A stretch of 64,000 nt of DNA from JAUMBM01 sp964441755 (lineage in GTDB: Bacteria > Bacteroidota > Bacteroidia > Chitinophagales > Saprospiraceae). The stretch is taken from positions 248,001 to 312,000 of the forward strand of contig CAYTVG010000002.1 in the NCBI GenBank assembly GCA_964441755.1, given 5' to 3'. The position numbers and the translations under genes were made by a program. Below are positions 24,133 to 31,941 of this stretch, piece by piece (the stretch's first letter is position 1; the number at the start of each line of letters is the position of its first letter). Below the pieces are notes generated by a model. That model ran no database searches, was not told where the DNA came from, and saw only the letters and a program-made list of their open reading frames with translations.

Positions 24133-26085
24133 TTAATTACCCAAAAGGCGGATATTTTTTAGTAGCAGCTCCCAGTCATCGCCAGGTTGGTAGTCCTTGG
24201 CATAGAGGAAGTTGATGCGGTGCAGGGTTGCCGGAGCGGGGCTGCCGAGCGTTACGGCCTGCAGCGGTGTCAGTATGCCGGGTTTCAGGGGCGGTAGCCC
24301 TTCCGTGGCTTTAGCCGCGTAGCCCACCCAGGAGCGGCGACCCGATACTACAGCTACGAGATTCCGCAACAGACCCAGCGGTTTTTTTACCAGCAACAAG
24401 AGCAGCGGCAGCAAAGCGATGAAGAGCAGTGCGGCTGCCAGGTCTGTCATTCGCTTAAACCTTCGATTGATGGGAGTCGTTATCTGAAAACGTATATCAA
24501 TGGTGTAAAGTTCGCCATTGTGTGCCTTAGACTGGCTGCCAATGATACTCAGGCTTTCTTCGGGCAGTATTTTGAAAAGCACCCTGGGGCCCAGTCGGGT
24601 CATCCACTGCATAATATGCTGTGCACTAACATCTTTTGAGCAAAAGATAATTTCGTCAATGCGGTATATGTTGACTACTTCCCCAAGCTGATCGATGCTG
24701 CCCAGCAGGTCATCGGCAGCATTTTCTTCCTGATCGACACCGACACGGCCGATGATATTTTTATAAACCTCAGCCTGCTGCAGCAGCTGCAGGGCGCGCT
24801 GCGTTTCGGCAGCGCTGCCGGCAATGACGAGCCGCCGCAGGCGCTCGCGGCCGAGGTCGAGGTTGCGGTATTGTAAAAAGTGCAGCAGCAGGCGGGCGAG
24901 GCCGGTGCTGAGCACCGCCCAGCCCGTACCCAGTACGATGATGGCGCGGCTTGAGCGATAGGCCTGATCGAGCAGGCCGTAGACGGCCGCCAGCAGCAAG
25001 CTGCCAAAGAGGAGGCCGCCGACGAGGCGCCTGAGCACCAGCGGGCGGTCGTAGCCGCCGCTGAGGAAGACCATGCCTATCCAGATGGCTGTATACAGCG
25101 GGAAATTGATGTACAGGATGTCAGGCTGAAAATAATGGACATCCCTGTAGTAGTATTCCGCCCAAAAGTATTTGAGAGCCACCAGCCCGCCGTAGAGCAG
25201 CAGGGCGTCGGCCAGGGGCCACGCCAGGCGCTGCACGGCATTGCGCAGCAGCGCTACGGCTGCCTGCAGGTAAATAGCTGCCTGCAGCATGAGAATAAAC
25301 ACCCTGGCTTTTTCTGCCTGAAAATGCTTGCGGGCAAAGATGATCATGGCCTGGTAAAAGGCCCTCACGTAGTTGAGACTGCCCTTTTTGGTGCTTTCAC
25401 CCTTGTAGTGAATGATGGTGGTGTCGGCCAGGTAATAATTTTGGTAGCCAGCTTTGACGATGCGGTAGGACAGGTCGATGTCCTCGCCATACATAAAAAA
25501 GGCCTCATCGAGCAGGCCGATTTCGTCCAGCACTTCGCGCCGCAGCAGCATGAAAGCACCTGCCAGCACCTCTACGGGGTGGTTGGCTTCGGGCGAAAGC
25601 CAGCCCATATAGTAGCGGTTGAAGCGGGGAGAACGCGGGAAGAGAGCCGCCAGGCCGCTGGCCTTGCAGAAAGCCACCCATGGGGAGGGAAAGCCGCGCT
25701 TGGACTCGGGCAGGTAGTTGCCACCGCCGTCGATCATACGCACGCCCAGGCCTCCGGCCCGGGGGTGCGCATCCATAAACGCAATGCAGCGGGCGAAAGT
25801 ATCTTCCTCTACAACGGTATCGGGATTGAGCAGCAGGACGTAGCGGCCGGTCGACTGCCGGATAGCCTGGTTATTGGCGATGGCAAAGCCCGGATTGTCG
25901 CGGTTGGCAATCAGCCGCACTTCCGGGAATTTTTCCAGGACCATATCTACGGAATGATCAACCGAGTTGTTATCGACCACCCATACCTCAACCGCCAGCC
26001 CCGCTGAGGCTTTTCTGACGCTGAGCAGTGCCTGCTCGAGGAAGTAGCGTACGTTGTAATTTACGATGATGACGGATAGCTGCAT
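24133..26085 (-). CDS. GT2 glycosyltransferase fused to a degenerate polyprenyl glycosylphosphotransferase-like region
   Basis: 650-residue membrane protein. Residues about 1-230 are a GT2 (GT-A) domain of the rhamnosyltransferase/WbbL type: SVIIVNYNVRYFLEQAL, VVDNNSVDHSVDMV, LLLNPDTVV, and MYGEDIDLSYR. A membrane region of about five helices follows (about 265-405), then a Rossmann-like nucleotide-binding stretch (RRLVIAGSAAETQRALQLL). The last 113 residues (24133-24474) align with the two ends of a WbaP/PglC-type phosphosugar transferase (RRFKRMTDLAAALLF at the start, LPPLKPGIL and DWELLLKNIRLLG at the end). They lack the catalytic middle: no GPVFFRQ-like and no DE-LPQ motif. It may synthesise a surface polysaccharide or lipid-linked sugar. 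The gene starts 20 bases after recR. Confidence 0.8.
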   Translation of the reverse strand: MQLSVIIVNYNVRYFLEQALLSVRKASAGLAVEVWVVDNNSVDHSVDMVLEKFPEVRLIANRDNPGFAIANNQAIRQSTGRYVLLLNPDTVVEEDTFARCIAFMDAHPRAGGLGVRMIDGGGNYLPESKRGFPSPWVAFCKASGLAALFPRSPRFNRYYMGWLSPEANHPVEVLAGAFMLLRREVLDEIGLLDEAFFMYGEDIDLSYRIVKAGYQNYYLADTTIIHYKGESTKKGSLNYVRAFYQAMIIFARKHFQAEKARVFILMLQAAIYLQAAVALLRNAVQRLAWPLADALLLYGGLVALKYFWAEYYYRDVHYFQPDILYINFPLYTAIWIGMVFLSGGYDRPLVLRRLVGGLLFGSLLLAAVYGLLDQAYRSSRAIIVLGTGWAVLSTGLARLLLHFLQYRNLDLGRERLRRLVIAGSAAETQRALQLLQQAEVYKNIIGRVGVDQEENAADDLLGSIDQLGEVVNIYRIDEIIFCSKDVSAQHIMQWMTRLGPRVLFKILPEESLSIIGSQSKAHNGELYTIDIRFQITTPINRRFKRMTDLAAALLFIALLPLLLLLVKKPLGLLRNLVAVVSGRRSWVGYAAKATEGLPPLKPGILTPLQAVTLGSPAPATLHRINFLYAKDYQPGDDWELLLKNIRLLGN

Positions 26086-26105
26086 GCTGGCCTTGTATGA
26101 GGGCT

Positions 26106-26714
26106 CTAGGATTGGCGGTAGGGCGTTCTGGCAATGATACTTCTGCCCAGCGTGAGTTCATCGGCGTATTCCAGCTCGCCGCCAAAGGAAACACCCCGGG
26201 CGATGGAGCTTATTTTTACCGGCACTTCCCGCAGTTGGCGGTAGAGGTAGAAGGTGGTTGTTTCTCCTTCTATGGTTGGGCTTATGGCCATAATAAGCTC
26301 CGTGGTATCCGGAGCTGCCGCGCGTTGCAGCAGGCTGTCGATGTGCAGCTGTTCAGGGCCAATGCCGTCGATGGGTGAGATGAGCCCGCCCAATACGTGA
26401 TACAGACCGCGATACTGGCCTGTATCCTCGATGGCCATGAGATCGCGAATCGATTCAACTACGCATATTAGCGAGCGGTCGCGACGATTATCGGCGCAAA
26501 TATTGCACAGGGGTTCGTCGCTAAGGTTATTGCACTGGCTGCATTCCTGTATCTGGGTCCGCATCCGACGGATGGCATCGGCAAATTGTTCGCTGACTTC
26601 GGGCGACTGCCGCACGAGGTGAAGCACCAGCCGCAGGGCTGTCTTGCGGCCTATGCCGGGAAGTCCGGCAAAGGCTCCTACGGCTTGTTCTATGAGCTTG
26701 GATGAAAAAGGCAT
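26106..26714 (-). CDS. recR: Recombination mediator protein RecR
   Basis: Works with RecO/RecF to load RecA on gapped DNA; 202 residues, the usual length. It shows the helix-hairpin-helix (FAGLPGIGRKTALRL, about residues 15-29), a zinc finger with CSQC and CNIC, the Toprim domain (SLICVVESIRDLMAIE, then YHVLGGLISPIDGIGPEQL) and the C-terminal Walker-B-like region. The first gene of a minus-strand run continuing into the GT2 fusion. Confidence 0.96.
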   Translation of the reverse strand: MPFSSKLIEQAVGAFAGLPGIGRKTALRLVLHLVRQSPEVSEQFADAIRRMRTQIQECSQCNNLSDEPLCNICADNRRDRSLICVVESIRDLMAIEDTGQYRGLYHVLGGLISPIDGIGPEQLHIDSLLQRAAAPDTTELIMAISPTIEGETTTFYLYRQLREVPVKISSIARGVSFGGELEYADELTLGRSIIARTPYRQS

Positions 26715-26975
26715 ACGTTGATTGCGTCTTTATGAGGCAGTCGCCGGCTTTCGCTGCTTTGGCATGACAGTCGGGAAAACTGCAAAAGAACTACCAGAAC
26801 ATGAACACTAGTCATAACTGGCTTGTTGAACTCATTGTTAATTTGGCTGCTGTGTCTTTTTGTGGCCTAATTTTTTTTGCGAGCCACAGTTTAGCCCTCA
26901 AAAATGAAGAATTTATCGCATTTTTGTGGCGCTTATTCATAAGCTTATTGAAAAAACGTCAAAATAGTACGGATT

Positions 26976-28217
26976 ATGGCGGAAGTCATACGGATGCCGC
27001 GCATGAGCGACACCATGGAGGAAGGCAACATCGTCGGATGGCTCAAGCAGGAAGGCGACAGAGTAGAGCCGGGTGAAACACTGGCTGAAGTCGAAACCGA
27101 TAAAGCGACTATGGAGCTTGACAGCTACACGGAAGGGGTGCTGCTTCACATCGCAGTTAAGTCGGGTACTGTGCCGATTGACGGAATCATTGCGGTCATT
27201 GGACAGCCCGGTGAGGACTGGCAGTCATTGCTTTCGGCACCTGCGGCTGCCGCTGCGCCTGCACCTGCACCTGCACCTGCGCCGGTTGAGACAGCAGCAG
27301 CTGCTGTTCCTGCTGCAAGCCCGGTGGCTGTGGCGTCTGAATCGCGCACCAAAGCGTCACCGCTGGCGAAGAGCGTAGCCCGCGAAGCGGGTGTCGATAT
27401 CAGTCAGATCACGGGCACAGGAGACAATGGCCGAATCGTTAAGCGCGATGTCGAAGCATTCCTGGAATCAAAGCCTGCTGCGGTAATTGCGGCAGAAGAG
27501 TCTGTCAGCACACCATCGGTATTTGCGGGCTCATCTGATCAGTACGAAGATCTCCCGTTGTCGCAGATGCGGAAGACAATCGCTCGCAGACTGAGCGAGA
27601 GCAAGTTCTCCGCACCACACTTCTACCTGACTATGGAAATCGATATGGCCAATGCCAGCGATTGGCGTCGTCGTATCAATGAAGTTGCACCAGTAAAAGT
27701 TAGTTTCAATGATCTGGTAATCAAGGCTGCTGCTGCTGCACTCCGGCAGCATCCAATGATCAACGCTTCTTGGCTGGGGGATCGCATTCGCATGAATCAT
27801 GAGGTCAATATCGGTGTGGCAGTGGCGGTTGAGGAAGGTTTGCTGGTGCCTGTGATCAAAAATGCTGATGCTAAATCGCTGTCTCAGATTAATACAGAGG
27901 TGAAAGGCTACGCTGCCAAGGCTAAGGACAAAAAACTGCAGCCGCAGGAAATGCAGGGCAATACGTTTACGATCTCCAACCTGGGCATGTTCGGTATCGA
28001 TGAGTTTACGGCCATCATCAATCCGCCGGATGCATGCATCCTGGCAGTGGGCGCCATCGTCGAAAAGCCGGTAGTGAGAGGGGGGCAGATAGAGGTTGGC
28101 CAGATGATGAAGGTAACGCTCTCTTGTGATCACCGTGTGGTTGACGGGGCTAAAGGCGCGCAGTTCCTGCAGTCGCTCAAAGGTATTCTCGAAAATCCAA
28201 TCCTGCTGCTGGTATAA
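26976..28217 (+). CDS. pdhC: Pyruvate dehydrogenase complex E2, dihydrolipoamide acetyltransferase
   Basis: Core enzyme of the pyruvate dehydrogenase complex, 413 residues. There is a single lipoyl domain (about residues 2-78) with the lipoylated Lys43 in ETDKATME, then an Ala/Pro linker built from GCACCT-type codon repeats. The peripheral-subunit-binding domain (about 125-160) has SPLAKSVAREAGVDISQITGTG. The catalytic domain carries His386 and Asp390 in DHRVVDGAKG. The product could in principle belong to a branched-chain complex, but the lipoyl opening MPRMSDTMEEGNIVGWL is typical of PDH E2. No E1 or E3 genes are adjacent. A 100-base out-of-frame overlap upstream is discounted. Confidence 0.9.
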   Translation: MAEVIRMPRMSDTMEEGNIVGWLKQEGDRVEPGETLAEVETDKATMELDSYTEGVLLHIAVKSGTVPIDGIIAVIGQPGEDWQSLLSAPAAAAAPAPAPAPAPVETAAAAVPAASPVAVASESRTKASPLAKSVAREAGVDISQITGTGDNGRIVKRDVEAFLESKPAAVIAAEESVSTPSVFAGSSDQYEDLPLSQMRKTIARRLSESKFSAPHFYLTMEIDMANASDWRRRINEVAPVKVSFNDLVIKAAAAALRQHPMINASWLGDRIRMNHEVNIGVAVAVEEGLLVPVIKNADAKSLSQINTEVKGYAAKAKDKKLQPQEMQGNTFTISNLGMFGIDEFTAIINPPDACILAVGAIVEKPVVRGGQIEVGQMMKVTLSCDHRVVDGAKGAQFLQSLKGILENPILLLV

Positions 28218-28589
28218 ATGCACAATTCACCAAAAAGAACGGTCGTTCTGGGGGCGTCTGCCAGTCCTGACAGGTACGCCTTCCAGGCCTTCATGCAGCT
28301 TCGGGCTAAGGGGCATGAGCCTCTGCCCGTGGGGGTACGTGCGGGTAAGATTGACGAGACTGACATTTTGTTGGGTACACCTGCACTTGAGGATGTCGAC
28401 ACGGTGACGCTTTATGTCAATCCGGAGCGGCAACGCGATTACTATGCGTATATTTTGGGACTCAAACCCAGGCGAATTATTTTCAATCCGGGTACAGAAA
28501 ATGCTGAATTCGCGCGCATGGCGCGGGAGCAGGGTATAGAAGTGGTAATTGGTTGTACGCTGGTGATGCTTACACTCAATAACTACTAG
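28218..28589 (+). CDS. CoA-binding domain protein
   Basis: Single Rossmann-type CoA-binding domain, 123 residues, of the stand-alone YccU-like group. It shows TVVLGASASPDRYAF at the N-terminus, PVGVRAGKIDE in the middle and IIFNPGTENAEFARMAREQGIEVVIGCTLVML at the end. Members bind CoA but are otherwise uncharacterised. The ATG follows the E2 stop codon with no gap, suggesting co-translation and a possible loose connection with acetyl-CoA formation. Confidence 0.85.
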   Translation: MHNSPKRTVVLGASASPDRYAFQAFMQLRAKGHEPLPVGVRAGKIDETDILLGTPALEDVDTVTLYVNPERQRDYYAYILGLKPRRIIFNPGTENAEFARMAREQGIEVVIGCTLVMLTLNNY

Positions 28590-28616
28590 GATTGAAGAGA
28601 AATGCCCTGCAGGTAT

Positions 28617-28637
28617 TTTGCCGCCGGTGGCGGCAAA
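28617..28637. repeat. GC-rich hairpin, GCCGCC-GGT-GGCGGC core
   Basis: Perfect 9-bp stem (28617-28625 with 28629-28637) with a 3-nt loop, flanked by T and A bases. It resembles the other T-run/GCC...GGC/A-run intergenic hairpins in this window and lies just after the CoA-binding gene. Confidence 0.45.
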
Positions 28638-28677
28638 GGAATGCGGCTGGCTTTTTTTTCAAAAAACAAAACATGTA

Positions 28678-28715
28678 CAGTGCCCTTTGGCTGCAACTGC
28701 AGCCAAAGGGCACTG
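28678..28715. terminator. Bidirectional terminator, 18-bp perfect stem
   Basis: Arms 28678-28695 and 28698-28715 pair perfectly over 18 bp. A run of eight T lies about 30 bases upstream (for the minus strand an A run) and AAAA follows the right arm. It separates the convergent CoA-binding and small membrane protein genes. Confidence 0.7.
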
Positions 28716-28729
28716 CAAAATAGGCCTTC

Positions 28730-28933
28730 TTACTTGACTTCCGGCATTTTACAATCCTCGCCCGTCTGTCTGCCGCATACTGTGCACTCGCCGATCTCAT
28801 TCTTCAGCACGGGATTATTGCTGGCGCAAGTGCCTCTGAATTCGTTGCCGGTTATGATATGCCTGAGATTGATGAGGCCGAAAGAGATGAAAAATACACC
28901 GAAAATCAGTCCGAAGATGTAGAAGAATTCCAT
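28730..28933 (-). CDS. Small Cys-rich single-pass membrane protein, NqrM-like
   Basis: 67 residues: one N-terminal transmembrane helix (MEFFYIFGLIFGVFFISFGLINL) and a short tail with four Cys (GTCASNN, then ECTVCGRQTGEDC). Size, topology and the Cys cluster after a basic stretch resemble NqrM, the small assembly factor that helps insert iron into Na+-NQR, but the spacing of the cysteines is not identical to the NqrM I remember, so this is a suggestion only. The ATG at 28933 was chosen because the protein then begins with the membrane helix; a longer reading to 29020 overlaps nothing but adds an unlikely leader. Confidence 0.55.
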   Translation of the reverse strand: MEFFYIFGLIFGVFFISFGLINLRHIITGNEFRGTCASNNPVLKNEIGECTVCGRQTGEDCKMPEVK

Positions 28934-29056
28934 TGTTGGCTGTTCGTTTGACAAAATAAAAGCGGCATTGCCACTTGGCAGTTTACTGTCGGCACCGTTT
29001 CTGAGTGTCAGGTGCATCAATCTACCACCATTTTTCGCTACAAAAATAACAATATA

Positions 29057-29836
29057 ATGGAACAGAAGTTAGCTGCTTTCGCCAGATTATTGCAGATAAT
29101 GGACGAATTGCGGGCGCAATGCCCCTGGGATCGCAAGCAAACCTTCGAGACGTTGCGAAATCTTACGATTGAGGAAACCTACGAGCTGGCGGATGCTATT
29201 TTGGCGGGGGATGTAGCCGGCATCCGGGAGGAGGTGGGCGATTTGTTGCTGCACATGGTTTTTTATGCCAAAATAGGGGAGGAGCAGGGTGCTTTTGACA
29301 TTGCAACAGCCCTCAACGGCATTTGTGATAAACTGGTAGCCAGGCACCCGCATATTTATGGCGATGTGGTGGCTACTGATGAGGAGACGGTCAAGCGGAA
29401 CTGGGAGCAGCTAAAGCTTAAAGAAGGGAAAAAATCTGTATTGGCGGGTGTTCCTGCGTCCCTGCCGGCTATGATTAAGGCGATGCGTATGCAGGATAAA
29501 ACCAGACAGTTTGGTTTCGAATGGGAAAATGAAGCACAGGTGTGGGCGAAGGTTGAGGAGGAAATAGACGAGTTTCGGTCTGCCGTGGCGACAAATGAGA
29601 CTTTTCATCGGCGGGAGGAAGAATTGGGCGACGTGTTTTTCAGCCTTATCAATTATGCTCGCTGGCAGGGCATTGACCCTGAAACTGCGCTCGAAAAGGT
29701 AAACCAGAAGTTCAAACGGCGTTTTGAGTACATTGAACGCATGGCCGACAGAGCGCTGCAGGAAATGAGCCTTGCGGAGATGGATGCTTTGTGGAATGAA
29801 GCCAAGCAACTCGAGAAGAAGGACTTGTCGGCATAG
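29057..29836 (+). CDS. mazG: Nucleoside triphosphate pyrophosphohydrolase MazG
   Basis: Hydrolyses (d)NTPs to NMP and pyrophosphate, thought to clear non-canonical nucleotides; 259 residues with two MazG repeats, as in E. coli. The first repeat shows LRAQCPWDRKQTFETLRNLTIEETYELADAI and REEVGDLLLHMVFYAKIGEE. The second shows EEIDEFRSAV and REEELGDVFFSLINYARW. The start at 29057 fits family length; an upstream in-frame ATG would add 15 residues. Confidence 0.93.
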   Translation: MEQKLAAFARLLQIMDELRAQCPWDRKQTFETLRNLTIEETYELADAILAGDVAGIREEVGDLLLHMVFYAKIGEEQGAFDIATALNGICDKLVARHPHIYGDVVATDEETVKRNWEQLKLKEGKKSVLAGVPASLPAMIKAMRMQDKTRQFGFEWENEAQVWAKVEEEIDEFRSAVATNETFHRREEELGDVFFSLINYARWQGIDPETALEKVNQKFKRRFEYIERMADRALQEMSLAEMDALWNEAKQLEKKDLSA

Positions 29837-29953
29837 TATCTGTTTCTTACAGGACGACTAAGGTGTATTGGCCGGGGTTTTCGCTGCTGAAAACAGGGAC
29901 ACAAGTCTGGCGGGAAAAATAATCTTAAGCCCCCGGAATTGAATTCACTTGTG

Positions 29954-29961
29954 TATCTTTG
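29954..29961 (+). promoter_or_regulatory. Probable -7 box (TATCTTTG) for the bifunctional nuclease gene
   Basis: TATCTTTG fits TAnnTTTG. It would give a leader of about 165 bases before the start codon at 30133, which is long for this window. No clear -33 TTG at the ideal distance. Confidence 0.42.
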
Positions 29962-30132
29962 CAAAAATTATTGCCATGGGGTCAGCGCCTCATTTCCGCC
30001 GCTCTGCAAGACTCCGGAAAAACAGTCTGCTTACTGCTCGTGCTGGTGTGTAACCTTGACTTGTGCAACACAACCCATCCACCCAAAAGCTTGTTTCCTT
30101 TACTAAACGGATAGAGACATCCAGGAGTAAAT

Positions 30133-30729
30133 ATGAAGAAAATAGAAATGGATATAGTAGCGCTCTCACACAGCGTTACCAATTCGACAAACTACGCAGT
30201 GGTACTGGGGGAACGCGACGGCACCCGCCGACTACCGATTGTCATCGGTAGTTTCGAAGCACAGGCTATAGCGGTGGCTATCGAAGGTATGACCCCGAAC
30301 CGGCCGCTGACGCACGATTTGTTTAAGAGCGCCTTGGATACGTTTAATATAGCGCTCAAAGAGATTGTCATCAACAACCTGCTGGAAGGGGTTTTTTATG
30401 CAAGACTGGTGTGTGTAAAAGATGGCGAGCTGCTGGAGATTGACTCCCGCACTTCCGACGCGCTGGCTATGGCCGTTCGTTTTCGTTGCCCCATCTATAC
30501 GTATGATTTCATTCTGGACGCAGCCGGTATAGTGTTGGAGGGTGAAGAAGAGGCGGAAGAAACAGCTTCTTCCGGCCGCAGCGGCAGACCCTCAGGTAAA
30601 TCGCGCACACTTTCAACAATGTCAATTGATGATCTGTCGCGTATGCTCGAGGAGGTGCTGGGCGAAGAAGACTACGAACGGGCAGCCGAAATCAGGGATG
30701 AAATCAATCGACGTAAAGAAAAATCTTAG
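30133..30729 (+). CDS. Bifunctional nuclease (DUF151) family protein with C-terminal UVR motif
   Basis: 198 residues. The N-terminal two-thirds is a BFN/DUF151 domain (VVLGERDGTRRLPIVIGSFEAQAIAVAIEG, RPLTHDLF, DSRTSDALAMAVRFRCPIYTYDFILDAAGI). Family members have been linked to nuclease activity in plants and bacteria, though many are untested. The C-terminus (about residues 160-198) is a UvrB/UvrC-type UVR helix hairpin (LEEVLGEEDYERAAEIRDEINRRK), joined by a Ser/Gly-rich linker. This domain pair is common in Bacteroidota. The gene lies 26 bases ahead of carA. Confidence 0.85.
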   Translation: MKKIEMDIVALSHSVTNSTNYAVVLGERDGTRRLPIVIGSFEAQAIAVAIEGMTPNRPLTHDLFKSALDTFNIALKEIVINNLLEGVFYARLVCVKDGELLEIDSRTSDALAMAVRFRCPIYTYDFILDAAGIVLEGEEEAEETASSGRSGRPSGKSRTLSTMSIDDLSRMLEEVLGEEDYERAAEIRDEINRRKEKS

Positions 30730-30755
30730 CAATCATATAAACGAAGCACCGAGCT

Positions 30756-31871
30756 ATGGCGGATAATAAGTCGAGAGAAGCTATTTTGTTGCTGGCCGAC
30801 GGCACTGTGTTCAAAGGTAAAGCTGCCGGTAAGCAGGGCACTGCCATCGGAGAGTTGTGCTTTACAACCGGCATGACGGGCTACCAGGAGGTGTTTACAG
30901 ATCCTTCCTACACAGGACAGCTGCTGGTAACTACCAATGCGCACATCGGCAATTATGGCATCAAACGCGATGAGAGCGAGTCGGAGAGTGTCAAAATTGC
31001 AGGTTTGGTATGTAAAAATTTTACGACTGCCTACAATCGCCCACTGGCAGGGGAGGATATTCAGTCTTATTTCGAGGACGAATCGGTAGTGGGAATTTCT
31101 GATGTCGATACCCGTGCCATCGTGCGACATATTCGCAGCAAAGGGGCTATGAATGCTATTATTTCGAGCGAACTGCTCGACGAAGCTCAGTTGGCATTGA
31201 TGCTGGCGGAGGCTCCGGATATGGCGGGACTAGAGCTGGCAAGTACTGTCTCTACGTCTAAGCCTTACACGATGGGCTATCCGGAGGCACGCTATCGGGT
31301 GGCTGTGCTGGATTTTGGTACAAAAAGCAATATTCTGCGCAATTTCGTCCGCAGGGATTGTTATCTCAAGGTTTTTCCTGCCAAAACCACTTTTGAAGAG
31401 CTGGCAGCTTTTGATCCTCATGGCTATTTCCTGAGCAACGGCCCCGGTGATCCGGCCAGTATGGATTATGCGGTGGAGACAGTTAAAAAAATCCTGGCGG
31501 TGGAAAAACCTTTGTTCGGCATTTGTCTGGGGCATCAGCTGCTCGCCCTTGCATTGGGTATTCCTACCTACAAAATGCACCATGGACATCGGGGGATCAA
31601 TCATCCGGTAAAAAATATTATTACAGGACACTGCGAAATTACCAGCCAAAACCACGGTTTTGGCGTGGATCCTGAAGCGATTCGCCAACGTTCTAATGAA
31701 ATAGAGGTGACGCATGTCAACCTGAATGATGATACTATCGAAGGAATACGCCATCGGGAAAAACCTGCTTTTTCTGTGCAATATCACCCTGAAGCTGCAC
31801 CGGGACCACACGACGCAAGTTATTTGTTCGATGAATTTGTCAGACTTATGGAAGCCCAGGGGGTTTCTTAG
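30756..31871 (+). CDS. carA: Carbamoyl-phosphate synthase small subunit (glutaminase)
   Basis: Supplies ammonia from glutamine to the large subunit for pyrimidine and arginine synthesis; 371 residues. The N-terminal CPSase domain (LLLADGTVFKG, GELCFTTGMTGYQEVFTDPSY) is followed by a class I glutamine amidotransferase domain with the nucleophile Cys257 in GICLGHQ and the His/Glu dyad in YHPEAAPGPHD. The large subunit gene is not in the window. Confidence 0.95.
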   Translation: MADNKSREAILLLADGTVFKGKAAGKQGTAIGELCFTTGMTGYQEVFTDPSYTGQLLVTTNAHIGNYGIKRDESESESVKIAGLVCKNFTTAYNRPLAGEDIQSYFEDESVVGISDVDTRAIVRHIRSKGAMNAIISSELLDEAQLALMLAEAPDMAGLELASTVSTSKPYTMGYPEARYRVAVLDFGTKSNILRNFVRRDCYLKVFPAKTTFEELAAFDPHGYFLSNGPGDPASMDYAVETVKKILAVEKPLFGICLGHQLLALALGIPTYKMHHGHRGINHPVKNIITGHCEITSQNHGFGVDPEAIRQRSNEIEVTHVNLNDDTIEGIRHREKPAFSVQYHPEAAPGPHDASYLFDEFVRLMEAQGVS

Positions 31872-31941
31872 CCTGTTTGTGTATATATTCTGCCCTGGCC
31901 AATACCACAGAAATCATTGCTAACAAAAACAAAAGCTTTTT

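Noticed and set aside
26801..27076. 91-codon reading frame upstream of PDH E2
   Set aside because: Its last 100 bases overlap the E2 lipoyl domain in another frame, and the protein loses any pattern there. The upstream part is AT-rich promoter region.
27250..27300. GCACCT tandem repeat
   Set aside because: It encodes the Ala-Pro hinge linker of E2 and is normal for such enzymes.
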